A stretch of 34,921 nucleotides of DNA from Pseudomonadota bacterium (GCA_963205295.1 CAUJIY010000124.1:1-34921), one strand, 5' to 3'; counted from the stretch's first letter, positions 11,097 to 20,942 are shown. Notes: generated from the sequence alone by a model not told the origin. Translations and numbers: made by a program.

Positions 11097-12014
11097 TCAG
11101 GCGGCTGGCCGTTCTGCGCGGCCCATCGGGAAGCCGAGCGCCTGGCGGCTGTCGTAGTACGCCTGGGCGACGGCGCGTGCGAGTTCGCGCACGCGCAGGA
11201 TGTAGCGCTGGCGTTCGCTGACCGAAATCGCCTGGCGCGCGTCGAGCAGGTTGAAACTGTGCGAGGCCTCGAGCACCTGCTCGTAGGCGGGCAGGGTGAG
11301 CTGCTGCGAGATAAGGGCCTGGCACATCCGCTCGGCATCGTCGAAGCGCTGGAAGAGCACCTTTGTGTCGGCGCATTCGAAGTTGTAGCGCGACATCTCC
11401 ACTTCGTTCTGGTGGAAGACGTCGCCGTAGCTGACGCGCCCGAAAGGCCCGTGGGTCCACGTCAGGTCGAAGACGCTCGCCACACCCTGCAGGTACATGG
11501 CGATGCGCTCCAGCCCGTAGGTGATCTCGCCGGTCACGGGCCGGCAGTCGAGCCCGCCGACCTGCTGGAAATAGGTGAACTGGGTGACTTCCATGCCGTT
11601 CAGCCACACCTCCCAGCCAAGTCCCCAGGCGCCCAGCGTCGGTGATTCCCAGTTGTCCTCGACGAAACGGATGTCGTGCACCAGTGGGTCGATGCCGAGC
11701 GCGCGCAGCGAATCCAGGTACAGGTCCTGGATGCGCTCCGGTGACGGCTTGAGGATTACCTGGAACTGGTAGTAGTGCTGCAGGCGGTTAGGGTTCTCGC
11801 CGTAACGGCCGTCGGTCGGTCGCCGGCTCGGCTGCACGTAGGCCGCGCTCCAGGGTTCGGGGCCGATGGCGCGCAGGAACGTGGCCGAGTGGAACGTCCC
11901 GGCTCCCATGGGCATGTCGTAGGGCTGCAGCACGACACACCCACGGCTGGCCCAGAAATGTTGCAATGCCAGAATAAGGTCCTGGAACGTCCCCGGTACC
12001 GTGGTCTCGGTCAC
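11097..12014 (-). CDS. glyQ: Glycine-tRNA ligase alpha subunit
   Basis: GlyQ is the catalytic class II core that makes glycyl-adenylate and charges tRNA-Gly with GlyS. It contains the highly conserved run [20 protein letters not shown], then [20 protein letters not shown], and ends near [10 protein letters not shown]. The longer open frame to 12110 adds 32 residues unlike the family. I chose GTG at 12014, which gives 305 residues against 303 in E. coli; a TTG at 12020 is the alternative. Neither has a clear ribosome-binding site. The gene is divergent from glnA and heads the leftward operon. Confidence 0.96.
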   Translation of the reverse strand: MTETTVPGTFQDLILALQHFWASRGCVVLQPYDMPMGAGTFHSATFLRAIGPEPWSAAYVQPSRRPTDGRYGENPNRLQHYYQFQVILKPSPERIQDLYLDSLRALGIDPLVHDIRFVEDNWESPTLGAWGLGWEVWLNGMEVTQFTYFQQVGGLDCRPVTGEITYGLERIAMYLQGVASVFDLTWTHGPFGRVSYGDVFHQNEVEMSRYNFECADTKVLFQRFDDAERMCQALISQQLTLPAYEQVLEASHSFNLLDARQAISVSERQRYILRVRELARAVAQAYYDSRQALGFPMGRAERPAA

Positions 12015-12105
12015 ACGCAAAAACCCATGGAAAATCAGGCGCGCAAGTATAGCCCTGTTTGCGGATGCTTCAGGTCCCGGTTGAGTGCACCAGGACAGCA
12101 GGCGT

Positions 12106-12122
12106 TGCACTGTTTTAGTGCC
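12106..12122. promoter_or_regulatory. NtrC-binding site, distal
   Basis: TGCACTGTTTTAGTGCC contains the perfect inverted repeat GCACT-N5-AGTGC and fits the NtrC consensus TGCACYAWWWTRGTGCA. It is centred about 128 bp upstream of the predicted sigma-54 start of glnA and 44 bp (about four helical turns) from the second site, as in a paired NtrC enhancer. Confidence 0.75.
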
Positions 12123-12141
12123 TATCGTTGAGCATCCGCTC

Positions 12142-12147
12142 TATAAT
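12142..12147 (+). promoter_or_regulatory. Possible second, sigma-70 promoter of glnA (-10)
   Basis: A perfect TATAAT lies between the two NtrC sites and touches the proximal one. No good -35 stands 17 bp upstream. By analogy with E. coli glnAp1 it could give basal glnA transcription that NtrC represses. The position is seen; the role is inferred. Confidence 0.35.
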
Positions 12148-12149
12148 GG

Positions 12150-12166
12150 TGCATCGTCATGGTGCA
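12150..12166. promoter_or_regulatory. NtrC-binding site, proximal
   Basis: TGCATCGTCATGGTGCA matches the NtrC consensus well: a perfect right half TGGTGCA and a left half TGCA. It is centred about 84 bp upstream of the predicted glnA start. With the distal site it would let NtrC oligomerise and activate sigma-54 RNA polymerase. The window also encodes NtrB and NtrC, so the circuit is local. Confidence 0.7.
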
Positions 12167-12187
12167 CACAAATATTTATTCTCGCCA

Positions 12188-12200
12188 AAACAACGTGTTA
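12188..12200 (+). promoter_or_regulatory. Possible IHF site in the glnA promoter
   Basis: AAACAACGTGTTA differs at one base from the IHF consensus WATCAANNNNTTR and lies in an AT-rich stretch between the NtrC enhancer and the sigma-54 promoter. IHF bending there would bring NtrC to the polymerase. The consensus is loose, so this is a tentative call. Confidence 0.4.
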
Positions 12201-12215
12201 AGTATTGGATAGTCG

Positions 12216-12231
12216 TGGCACGGTTCGTGCA
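12216..12231 (+). promoter_or_regulatory. Sigma-54 promoter of glnA
   Basis: TGGCACGGTTCGTGCA has the -24 GG and -12 GC elements exactly 10 bp apart and matches TGGCACG-N4-TTGCA at all but one base. Transcription would start near 12242, giving a leader of roughly 98 nt before the glnA ATG. Confidence 0.85.
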
Positions 12232-12339
12232 ATCAGGGTGCACCCGGCCGCCGCGACGATCGCGATGCCCGAAACTGCACGGTTGCGGCCTCGTGGCCGC
12301 ACCGGGAAGACCCGTCACCAAGACCCTGGAGATTGCGCC

Positions 12340-13752
12340 ATGACCCCCGCTGAAGTCCTGAATCTGTTGAAAGAAAAAGAAGCCAAGTTCGTCGACCTGC
12401 GGTTCACCGACTTCCGCGGCAAGGAACAGCACGTGACGGTGCCGGCCAAGCTGGTCGATGAGTCGTTTTTCGAGGACGGCAAGATGTTCGACGGCTCCTC
12501 GATCACCGGCTGGAAAGGCATCAGCGAGTCCGACATGGTCCTGATGCCGGACCCGTCGACTGCGGTGCTCGACGTCTTCACCGAGGACGCCACGGTCAAC
12601 ATCACCTGTGACGTGCTCGAGCCGTCCACGATGCAGGGCTACACGCGCTGTCCGCGTGCCGTCGCCCGGCGCGCCGAGGAATACCTGAAGTCGACCGGCA
12701 TCGCCGACCAGGCGTTCTTCGGACCGGAGAACGAGTACTTCGTGTTCGACGACGTGCGCTACGGTGCCAACATCAACGGCGCGTTCTACAGCGTCGACGC
12801 CTCCGAAGCCTCGTGGAACTCGAGCCGTTCGGAAAAGGACGGCGGCAACATCGGCCACCGGCCGGGTGTGAAGGGTGGTTACTTCCCGGTGCCGCCGGTC
12901 GATTCGCTGCACGACATCCGTTCCGCCATGTGCCTGGCGCTCGAGCAGATGGGCCTCGGTGTCGAAGTGCACCACCACGAAGTGGCCACCGCGGGCCAGT
13001 GCGAGATTGGCGTCCGGTTCGGTCACCTGGTGAAGAAGGCCGACGAGGTGCAGATTCTCAAGTACGTGGTGCTGAACGTGGCGCACAGCTACGGCAAGAC
13101 CGCGACCTTCATGCCGAAGCCGCTGGTCGGCGACAACGGCAGTGGCATGCACGTCCACCAGTCGCTGGCGAAGGGCGGCAAGAACCTGTTCTCGGGAGAT
13201 AAGTACGGCGGCCTGTCGGATCTCGCGCTCTATTACATCGGCGGCATCCTCAAGCACGCCAAGGCGCTGAATGCCTTCACCAACCCCAGCACGAACAGCT
13301 ACAAGCGGCTGGTGCCGGGCTTCGAAGCCCCGGTGATGCTGGCCTACTCGGCCCGCAACCGCTCCGCGTCGATCCGCATCCCGCACGTGCCCAGCCCGAA
13401 GGCACGCCGCATCGAGGTGCGCTTCCCGGACAGCACTGCCAACCCCTACCTGGCGTTCGCGGCCATGCTGATGGCCGGCCTCGACGGTATCCGCAACAAG
13501 ATCCACCCGGGCGAAGCCATGGACAAGGATCTCTACGACCTGCCGCCGGAGGAGGAGAAGAAGATCCCGCAGGTCGCGTTCTCGCTCGAGCAGGCGCTGA
13601 ACGAAATGAGCAAGGATCGCGATTTCCTCAAGGCCGGCGACGTGTTCACCGACGACCTGATCGACAGCTACATCGAGCTCAAGATGCAGGACGTCACGCG
13701 TGTGCGCATGACCACGCACCCGGTCGAGTTCGAGCTGTACTACAGCCTGTAA
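12340..13752 (+). CDS. glnA: Glutamine synthetase, type I
   Basis: GlnA makes glutamine from glutamate, ammonia and ATP, the main route of ammonium assimilation at low nitrogen. Seen are the N-terminal [15 protein letters not shown], the MFDGSSI loop, the metal and ATP motifs [10 protein letters not shown] and [21 protein letters not shown], and the adenylylation site DLYDLPPEE with Tyr399. The 470 residues and this Tyr place it in the covalently regulated GSI-beta class. GGAG lies 8 bp before the ATG. Regulation is by NtrC and sigma-54 through the sites upstream, and probably by adenylylation. A hairpin follows the gene. Confidence 0.98.
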   Translation: MTPAEVLNLLKEKEAKFVDLRFTDFRGKEQHVTVPAKLVDESFFEDGKMFDGSSITGWKGISESDMVLMPDPSTAVLDVFTEDATVNITCDVLEPSTMQGYTRCPRAVARRAEEYLKSTGIADQAFFGPENEYFVFDDVRYGANINGAFYSVDASEASWNSSRSEKDGGNIGHRPGVKGGYFPVPPVDSLHDIRSAMCLALEQMGLGVEVHHHEVATAGQCEIGVRFGHLVKKADEVQILKYVVLNVAHSYGKTATFMPKPLVGDNGSGMHVHQSLAKGGKNLFSGDKYGGLSDLALYYIGGILKHAKALNAFTNPSTNSYKRLVPGFEAPVMLAYSARNRSASIRIPHVPSPKARRIEVRFPDSTANPYLAFAAMLMAGLDGIRNKIHPGEAMDKDLYDLPPEEEKKIPQVAFSLEQALNEMSKDRDFLKAGDVFTDDLIDSYIELKMQDVTRVRMTTHPVEFELYYSL

Positions 13753-13760
13753 ACGTGACG

Positions 13761-13797
13761 CCGTGCCGCAGGCCTTGACTTAAGACCTGCGGCACGG
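13761..13797 (+). terminator. Hairpin after glnA
   Basis: A perfect 12-bp stem, CCGTGCCGCAGG (13761-13772) with its complement (13786-13797), has a 13-nt loop and starts 8 bp after the glnA stop. There is no T-run after it. It may attenuate transcription into DUF4124-ntrBC, keeping ntrBC expression below that of glnA, or protect the glnA mRNA end. Confidence 0.6.
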
Positions 13798-13833
13798 TGG
13801 CTGGCCCCGTGGTCGGCGGAGTATGCTTGGACC

Positions 13834-14361
13834 ATGCGTTCCATGGTCCTCCTTCTGCTGATTGCCGCGGCCCCGGCCGGCGCCACCGAGGTCTACCGCT
13901 GGGTCGATGCCGATGGCCAGACCCACTACTCGGATCAGTGGCGACCGGGCGCAGAGAAGATCCGCATCCAGGAATCGGCGGTCTTCAGCGCGCCCAAGGT
14001 TGCGGTTACGGGTAGCAAGGGCCCGGCCGCGCCGGCGACTGCGCAGCACTACAAGGTGCTCGAGATCGCCAGCCCCGCCCAGGAGGAGGTGCTGTGGAAC
14101 ATCGAAGGCCAACTGCGCGTGTCGGTGCAGGTCAACCCGAGCCTGCAGCCGGGGCACAGCCTTCGACTGTACCTGGATGGAGCGGCACAGGATCTGCCGG
14201 CCGGCAATACCGAGATCCAGCTGCAGAACGTTTTCCGCGGCGTACACACGCTGAAGGCGGAGGTGGTCGACGAGAAGGGAACGGTGCTGGTCACGAGCCA
14301 GCCAACCACCTTCGTGGTCCGTCAGACTTCGACCGCGAATCCGTCGCGACCCCGCCCCTGA
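13834..14361 (+). CDS. DUF4124-domain secreted or periplasmic protein
   Basis: The first 17 or so residues (MRSMVLLLLIAAAPAGA) form a signal peptide. The DUF4124 motif VYRWVDADGQTHYSD follows at once (about residues 20-34). The remaining residues look like a beta-rich Ig-like domain (about 75-165: LWNIEGQLRVSV...LRLYLDGAAQDL...VHTLKAEVVDEKG). The total is 175 residues. Function is unknown. Proteins of this family are known to sit between glnA and ntrB in related gammaproteobacteria. Its TGA overlaps the probable CTG start of ntrB, so translation may be coupled. Confidence 0.85.
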   Translation: MRSMVLLLLIAAAPAGATEVYRWVDADGQTHYSDQWRPGAEKIRIQESAVFSAPKVAVTGSKGPAAPATAQHYKVLEIASPAQEEVLWNIEGQLRVSVQVNPSLQPGHSLRLYLDGAAQDLPAGNTEIQLQNVFRGVHTLKAEVVDEKGTVLVTSQPTTFVVRQTSTANPSRPRP

Positions 14362-15442
14362 GCGGTGCCGCACCGCCACCAGCCGTAGTCCTCGACAGTC
14401 TGGCCACGGCAGTCGTCGTGGTGAGGCCGGACGGCTATGCCTGTCACCTGAATGCGGCCGCCGAATCACTGCTCGGCGTGAGCGACAACCAGGCGCGCGA
14501 TCGCCACCTGCCGTCGCTCCAGCCGGAGTTCGCGCCGCTCGGTTCGCTGATCGAGCGTTGCGTTGCCTCGGCCCGCACCACCGGGCAGGAGTTCGACCTG
14601 CGTCCGGTGTACCAGCAGGGCGAGACCATGCAGGTGATCGCGCGCGCCACGCCGCTGCGAACCGACCGCGGGACGGTGGTGATCCTCGAACTGAGCGACG
14701 CCACGCAATGGCGGCACATCGAGCGCGAGAACGCCCTGATTCACCAGCACGACGCCAGCCGGCGCGTCATCTACCAGCTCGCCCACGAGATCCGCAACCC
14801 GCTCGGTGGCCTGCGCGGCGCAGCCCAGCTGCTCGAGCGCCAACTGACGACCGACGAGCTGCGCGAGTACACACGCGTGATCATCGGCGAGGCCGACCGC
14901 CTGGCGGCGTTGACCGACAGCATGCTCGGCCCGGCGCGCAGTCTGCGGCCGGAGCTGCTCAACATCCACGAGATCCTCGAACGCGTGCGCACGCTCGTTG
15001 CGAGCGAGGCCGCGGGCTGCATCACCCTGGAGCGCGACTACGATCCGAGCCTGCCACCGGTGCTGGTCGATCGCGACCAGATGACGCAGGCGGTGCTCAA
15101 CGTGGTGCGCAACGCCGTCCAGGCGGCCGGCGCAAACCCGGACCGGCCGGGCCGCATCGTGCTGCGTACCCGCGCGCTCACCAGCTGGACCATCGGCAAC
15201 CAGCGCCACAAGGTCATCGTCAACATCGAGATCGAGGACGATGGGCCCGGCGTGCTGCCGGAGCTCGGCGACTCGATCTTCTACCCGCTGGTGTCGGGCC
15301 GTGCCACCGGCACCGGCCTCGGGCTGCCGCTCGCCCAGGAGATCCTCAGCCGCCACGGTGGCCTGATCGAGTATCGCTCGCATCCCGGGCAGACGGTGTT
15401 CATGCTGCGGCTGCCGCTGGAAGCACCGGCGGGGACGGGCGC

Positions 15443-15446
<4 letters not shown>
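14358..15446 (+). CDS. glnL: Nitrogen regulation sensor histidine kinase NtrB (GlnL), probable CTG start
   Basis: NtrB phosphorylates NtrC when nitrogen is short and dephosphorylates it when PII signals excess. An N-terminal PAS domain (about 10-110) precedes the H-box QLAHEIRNPLGGLRGAAQLL with His143, an N-box NVVRNAVQA, and the G-box GTGLGLPLAQEI. No ATG, GTG or TTG is in frame between the GTG at 14094, inside DUF4124, and the GTG at 14418, which would delete the conserved PAS start VLDSLATAVVV. The CTG at 14358 gives 362 residues, close to the 349 of E. coli, and overlaps the previous stop as CTGA. Identity is firm; the start is inferred. The stop overlaps the ntrC ATG as ATGA. Confidence 0.93.
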
Positions 15447-16849
<1,403 letters not shown>

Positions 16850-16903
16850 GCCTGCCGGCTGGTGCGCAAAAGGATTCGCGGTGTGCCGCTTCCCGCGGCC
16901 AGT

Positions 16904-17599
16904 TCAGCGCCGGGCGCCAGCCAGGTAGTCGAGGACCTCGGCCATCAGGCTGTTGATGGCTTCGTATCGGGCCGCATCGGCACCGAGAATCGCTGCCTCG
17001 GTCTGGACGTAGCGTGACGGGACCAGCTCGTCACGGCAATGCGTAACGAGCTCGCGCGCCGACGCCGGTGTGGTCTCGAGGTGGAACTGCAGGCCGATCA
17101 CCGTGCGACCGATCTGGAACGCCTGGTTCACACAGGCCTCGCTGCGCGCCAGGTGAATGGCCCCCGGCGGCAGGTCGAAGGTTTCCCCGTGCCAGTGGAA
17201 TACGTTCGCCGTCGACGGCAAGCGGAATGCCGCGGTATCGGCAGCGTCGACCGCCCGGATCGGGAACCAGCCGATCTCCTTCTCCGGGTTCCGGTAGATG
17301 CGGGCACCGAGGGCACTCGCGACGAGCTGCGCGCCAAGGCAGACGCCGAGCACCATCCTGCCCGCGCCGATGCACTCGCGCAGGAAACGCTTCTCGGCGA
17401 CCAGCCACGGCAATTCCTGCTCGTCGTTCACGCTCATCGGGCCACCCATGGCCACGACGAGATCCACATCGGCCGGGTCGGGAAGGACCGGCGAGTCGAA
17501 GAACCGGGTGTACGTGAGCGTGTGGCCGTGCTGGTGCAGCCAGGTCCCGATGCTGCCGGGACCTTCGAACGGGACGTGCTGCAGGCAATGGATGCGCAT
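16904..17599 (-). CDS. Class I (type 1) glutamine amidotransferase-like protein
   Basis: The fold is that of the GATase1 domain, which hydrolyses glutamine or a related gamma-glutamyl substrate. The nucleophile elbow is GVCLGAQ with Cys87, and the catalytic dyad lies in LQFHLE (His173, Glu175). A GGPMSVND segment forms the oxyanion region. The 231 residues are a stand-alone amidotransferase with no synthase domain, like proteins annotated as GMP synthase-like or gamma-glutamyl hydrolases of unknown substrate. The gene starts 15 bp after the dihydroorotate-dehydrogenase-like gene and is probably co-transcribed with it. Substrate cannot be told from the sequence. Confidence 0.85.
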   Translation of the reverse strand: MRIHCLQHVPFEGPGSIGTWLHQHGHTLTYTRFFDSPVLPDPADVDLVVAMGGPMSVNDEQELPWLVAEKRFLRECIGAGRMVLGVCLGAQLVASALGARIYRNPEKEIGWFPIRAVDAADTAAFRLPSTANVFHWHGETFDLPPGAIHLARSEACVNQAFQIGRTVIGLQFHLETTPASARELVTHCRDELVPSRYVQTEAAILGADAARYEAINSLMAEVLDYLAGARR

Positions 17600-17614
17600 G
17601 CTCGGGTGCGGTCG

Positions 17615-18592
17615 CTAGGCGCAGGCCTGCGGCGGGCTGGAGTCGGTGCCGAGGCTGCCGACGAGGTCCGCCAGCTGCCCGATCCGGTGCCGGTCGAGGT
17701 ACTCGACGATCCCCGCGTTGATCTTCCGGCATGCCAGCGGGTCGTAGAACAGTGCGGTGCCGATGCCGACGGCGGTGGCGCCGGCGATGATGAACTCCAG
17801 CGCATCACGCGCGTCGACGATGCCGCCCTGGCCGATGATGGGCACGCCGTGCCGCTTCGCGACCTGCCAGACCTGCCAGGTCTTGAGGACCGCGATCGGG
17901 CGGATGGCCGGGCCGGACAGGCCACCCTGCACGTTGGCCAGCACCGGGCGGCGGGCCTCGACGTCGATGGCCATCCCCATCACGGTATTGACGACGGCGA
18001 GCGCGTTGGCGCCGGCCTCGATGCAGGCGCTGGCATTGGCCTGGATGTCGGTCTGGTTCGGCGAGAGCTTGGCGATGAGTGGCTTGGCGGTCGCGCGGCG
18101 ACAGGCGGCCACGACGCGCCCGGAAACCTCCGGGTAGTTGCCGAAGGAGACACCGCCTTCCTTGACGTTCGGGCAGGAGATGTTGATCTCGATGGCGTCG
18201 ATCGGTGAGTCGTCGAAGCGCCGGCAGACTTCGGCGTACTCCTCGATGGTGGAGCCGCAGGCGTTGGCGATGAAGCGCGTCTCGGTGAAATCGAGGGTCG
18301 GCAGGATCTGCTTCACCACGACGTCGACGCCCGGGTTCTGCAGGCCGATGGCGTTGAGCATGCCGGCCGGCGTCTCGCACACGCGGTGCACGGGGTTGCC
18401 GAGCCGCGGGGCCAGCGTGGTGCCCTTGAGCACGATCGCACCGGCATCGCGGTTCGAGAAGCCGGCCACGCGCGTGTATTCTTCGCCGAAGCCGACGCAG
18501 CCGGTGAGCAGCACGATCGGCGAGGCGAAGGCGAGGCCGCAGAAGTCGGTGGCGAGGCGCGGATCGGGCGCGTGCGTGGCGGGTGTCGTCAA
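17615..18592 (-). CDS. Dihydroorotate dehydrogenase-like flavoprotein (class 1 type)
   Basis: A TIM-barrel FMN enzyme of the family that oxidises dihydroorotate to orotate. Seen are KGTTL (Lys56), LNAIGLQNPG (80-88), the active-site motif NISCPNVKEGG with Cys140, AKLSPNQTD, and phosphate-binding GQGGI and GTALFYD near the end. The catalytic Cys marks class 1, cytosolic enzymes; no PyrK partner lies nearby. The length is 325 residues. Start TTG at 18592 is the only usual codon before the conserved core, with AGG 8-10 bases upstream, and it shares a base with the divergent trmL ATG. It could be a second DHOD or a related pyrimidine dehydrogenase. Confidence 0.82.
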   Translation of the reverse strand: MTTPATHAPDPRLATDFCGLAFASPIVLLTGCVGFGEEYTRVAGFSNRDAGAIVLKGTTLAPRLGNPVHRVCETPAGMLNAIGLQNPGVDVVVKQILPTLDFTETRFIANACGSTIEEYAEVCRRFDDSPIDAIEINISCPNVKEGGVSFGNYPEVSGRVVAACRRATAKPLIAKLSPNQTDIQANASACIEAGANALAVVNTVMGMAIDVEARRPVLANVQGGLSGPAIRPIAVLKTWQVWQVAKRHGVPIIGQGGIVDARDALEFIIAGATAVGIGTALFYDPLACRKINAGIVEYLDRHRIGQLADLVGSLGTDSSPPQACA

Positions 18593-19056
18593 TGTTCGAC
18601 CTGATTCTCTATCGACCGGAAATTCCGCCGAATACCGGCAATATCATACGCCTGTGCGCCAACACCGGAACCCGCCTGCACCTGGTGCGCCCGCTCGGCT
18701 TCACGCTCGAGGACCGGTACCTGCGCCGCGCGGGGCTCGACTACCACGACATGGCGTGGGTGCGGGAGTACGACGACCTCGAGGCCTGCCTGGCAGCGCT
18801 CGACGGACGGCGCCTGTTCGCGTTGTCGACCCGCGGTACGAGTTCCTACGCCGGGCTGTGCTACCAGGCGGGTGACACGTTCCTCATGGGAGCGGAGACC
18901 AGCGGGCTGCCGCCCGGCATTCTCGACGCCATACCCGCTGCGAGGCAGTTACGCATCCCGATGCGTCCCGGCAACCGCAGCCTGAATCTCTCCAACGCCG
19001 CAGCGGTGGTGATCTACGAAGCCTGGCGCCAGGCGGGCTTTGCCGGCGGCACCTGA
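18592..19056 (+). CDS. trmL: tRNA (cytidine/uridine-2'-O-)-methyltransferase TrmL
   Basis: TrmL is a SPOUT methyltransferase that 2'-O-methylates the wobble base 34 of tRNA-Leu isoacceptors. The N-terminus LILYRPEIPPNTGNIIRLCANTG is nearly identical to the family. The trefoil-knot motifs are GAETSGLP and NRSLNLSNAAAVVIYEAW. The length, 154 residues, is normal (157 in E. coli). The ATG shares its A with the first base of the divergent TTG start of the dehydrogenase, so there is no intergenic space for promoters. In E. coli trmL also belongs to the secB-gpsA neighbourhood. Confidence 0.95.
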   Translation: MFDLILYRPEIPPNTGNIIRLCANTGTRLHLVRPLGFTLEDRYLRRAGLDYHDMAWVREYDDLEACLAALDGRRLFALSTRGTSSYAGLCYQAGDTFLMGAETSGLPPGILDAIPAARQLRIPMRPGNRSLNLSNAAAVVIYEAWRQAGFAGGT

Positions 19057-19077
19057 TTCCGGTCGCCGCTCCCACAG

Positions 19078-19100
19078 CGCTCCAACAGGATGGTGGAGCG
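19078..19100. terminator. Hairpin between convergent trmL and gpsA
   Basis: CGCTCCA (19078-19084) and its complement TGGAGCG (19094-19100) form a 7-bp stem with a 9-nt loop in the 58-bp gap between converging genes. No clear T-run is present on either side. It may act as a two-way terminator. Confidence 0.35.
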
Positions 19101-19114
19101 GGATGTCGCGGGGG

Positions 19115-20155
19115 TCAGAAGGCTGCGCCGGTCTCGGCCTTCAGGGCGCGGGCCATCAGTGCCATGACGGCCGCCTGTGGCGCCATGCCCTCGTAGAGAA
19201 TGCCGTAGACCTGGGCGCAGATCGGCATGTCGACGCCGAGACGACGCGCCACCTCCCGCACGGCTTCGGCGGCGAACACCCCTTCGCAGACGAACCCGAT
19301 CTCGCGCGTAGCCTGTTCGCGGCTGCGGCCGGCGGCGAGCAGCAGTCCGACGCGGCGGTTGCGCGACTGGTCGTCGGTGCAGGTGAGCACCAGGTCTCCC
19401 ATGCCGGCGAGTCCCATGAAGGTTTCGGCCCGTGCGCCGAGGGCTACGCCGAGGCGCGTCATTTCGGCAAGGCCGCGGTTGATGAGCGCAATGCGTGCGT
19501 TGGCTCCGAACCTGAGTCCGTCGGATATCCCGGCGGCGATGGCGAGCACGTTCTTCACCGCGCCGCCGACCTCGACGCCGGCAAGGTCGGTGGACGTGTA
19601 GGCACGGAAGTGCTCGTTGGAGATGCGCGCGGCGAGATCCGCGGCGAAGCCGGGATCGTTCGCTGCCACGGTCAGGGCGGTGGGCAGCCGGGCGGCGACC
19701 TCGCGCGCGAACGTTGGCCCGGAGAGCACCGCCAGCGGCCGTCTCGCGCCGAGTAGCTCGCGCGCAATGTCGTGCGGCAGGCGCCCGGTGTGCTGTTCGA
19801 AACCCTTGGTGGCCCAGGCGACGCGGCTGCGGCTGCCGAGGTGCGGGGCGATCGCCGCGAGCGTGGCGCGCAGCGCATGGCTCGGCACGCAAATCAGCAG
19901 ATCGCGGTGCTCGCGTGCCGCCCGGGGGAGATCAGTCTCGATCAGCAGATTGGCGGGAAAGGTGACGTTGGGGAGATAGTGATCGTTGCAGCGCCCGGTG
20001 GCCATGCGACCGAGAGCGGCAGCATCGCGCCCCCAGAGGGTCGTCGGCCCGTCGGCGCGGGCGAGTTGTACGGCAAGGGCGGTGCCCCAGGATCCGGCCC
20101 CGAGCACCGCGATCGTGTCAGCGTGGGCGGGAGGGTTCACCGGGGCTGCGACCAC
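19115..20155 (-). CDS. gpsA: Glycerol-3-phosphate dehydrogenase [NAD(P)+]
   Basis: GpsA reduces dihydroxyacetone phosphate to sn-glycerol 3-phosphate, the backbone for phospholipids. The Rossmann motif is VLGAGSWGTALA (18-28), followed by WATKGFE with Lys117, LSGPTFAREV, and GGAVKNVLAIAAG with catalytic Lys201. The C-terminal helical substrate domain includes TCTDDQSRNRRVG. The start is GTG at 20155, about 13 residues before the Rossmann strand; the length is 346 residues (339 in E. coli). It is the last gene of the leftward yibN-grxC-secB-gpsA series and follows secB by 12 bp. Confidence 0.96.
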   Translation of the reverse strand: MVAAPVNPPAHADTIAVLGAGSWGTALAVQLARADGPTTLWGRDAAALGRMATGRCNDHYLPNVTFPANLLIETDLPRAAREHRDLLICVPSHALRATLAAIAPHLGSRSRVAWATKGFEQHTGRLPHDIARELLGARRPLAVLSGPTFAREVAARLPTALTVAANDPGFAADLAARISNEHFRAYTSTDLAGVEVGGAVKNVLAIAAGISDGLRFGANARIALINRGLAEMTRLGVALGARAETFMGLAGMGDLVLTCTDDQSRNRRVGLLLAAGRSREQATREIGFVCEGVFAAEAVREVARRLGVDMPICAQVYGILYEGMAPQAAVMALMARALKAETGAAF

Positions 20156-20167
20156 CGTCGTGCCGGG

Positions 20168-20644
20168 TCAGGCCTGGGCGCGGGCCTGGCGGGCTTCGGC
20201 GTACAGCGCCTCGAAATTGATCGGCTGCAGCTGCAGCCGCGGGAAGCCGCCGCGGCTCACCAGCGAGCTGATGAGTTCGGCGACGTACGGATAGAGGGCC
20301 TCCGGCGCTTTGATCTTCAGCAGCAGCATGGTTTCCTCGGCGGTGAAGCCCGCGATCTCGAAGAGCCCGCCCTGCTTGACCTCGACGAGGAACAGCGACT
20401 TGTCCCCGGCCGTGGCGTGTACCGAGGCGTGCAGGAGCACCTCCCAGGCGTTCTTGTCGCGTTGCCGATGGCTGCTCTCGATCTGGAACTTCAGTTCCGG
20501 CTGCAGTTCCTGGCCGAAGAGGATTCCCGGTGCGTGCGGCGCCTCGAAGGAGACGTCCTGCAGGTAGACCATGCGCAGGTTGTAGACGCGGATCGGGGCA
20601 CTGCTGCTGCCATTGCCGTTACCGCCGGTTGGTTCGTTCGCCAT
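20168..20644 (-). CDS. secB: Protein-export chaperone SecB
   Basis: SecB is a homotetrameric cytosolic chaperone that keeps preproteins unfolded and delivers them to SecA. The typical core is seen: IRVYNLRMVYLQDVSFEAPHAP, then WEVLLHASVHA, FLVEVKQGGLFEI, and the C-terminal YPYVAELISSLVSRGGFP followed by LQPINFEALY. It has 158 residues (155 in E. coli) with a Gly/Asn/Ser-rich N-terminal tail of about 16 residues. The ATG is clear. SecB is mostly restricted to Proteobacteria, which supports the organism call. Confidence 0.97.
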   Translation of the reverse strand: MANEPTGGNGNGSSSAPIRVYNLRMVYLQDVSFEAPHAPGILFGQELQPELKFQIESSHRQRDKNAWEVLLHASVHATAGDKSLFLVEVKQGGLFEIAGFTAEETMLLLKIKAPEALYPYVAELISSLVSRGGFPRLQLQPINFEALYAEARQARAQA

Positions 20645-20662
20645 GGTGGCCTCGCGTGCCTG

Positions 20663-20932
20663 TCAGTCGCGGATGCCGAGCAGCGGATCGAGGCTGCCCT
20701 GCCGGTCGAGTGCGGCGAGATCGTCGAAGCCGCCGACGTGACACTCACCGATGAAGATCTGCGGCACGGTGTGCCGGTTGCTGCGGCGGATCATCTCCTC
20801 GCGCAGGGACTCCTCGTGCGACACGTCGACTTCGCGGAACGCGACGCCCTTCTCGTGCAACAGCGCCCTGGCTGCCGCGCAGTACGGGCAGAAGGGCCTG
20901 GTGTAGACCAGCACGTCGGGCGCCGCGCCCAT
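20663..20932 (-). CDS. grxC: Glutaredoxin 3
   Basis: Glutaredoxins use glutathione to reduce disulfides and glutathionylated proteins. The 89 residues carry the dithiol active site CPYC (Cys15, Cys18), the cis-Pro motif TVPQIFIG and the glutathione-binding GGFDDL. The ATG at 20932 gives the usual size; the longer open frame upstream overlaps the rhodanese gene and shows no homology. It lies between yibN and secB, as in E. coli. Confidence 0.95.
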   Translation of the reverse strand: MGAAPDVLVYTRPFCPYCAAARALLHEKGVAFREVDVSHEESLREEMIRRSNRHTVPQIFIGECHVGGFDDLAALDRQGSLDPLLGIRD

Positions 20933-20942
20933 GCCGCCGTCC

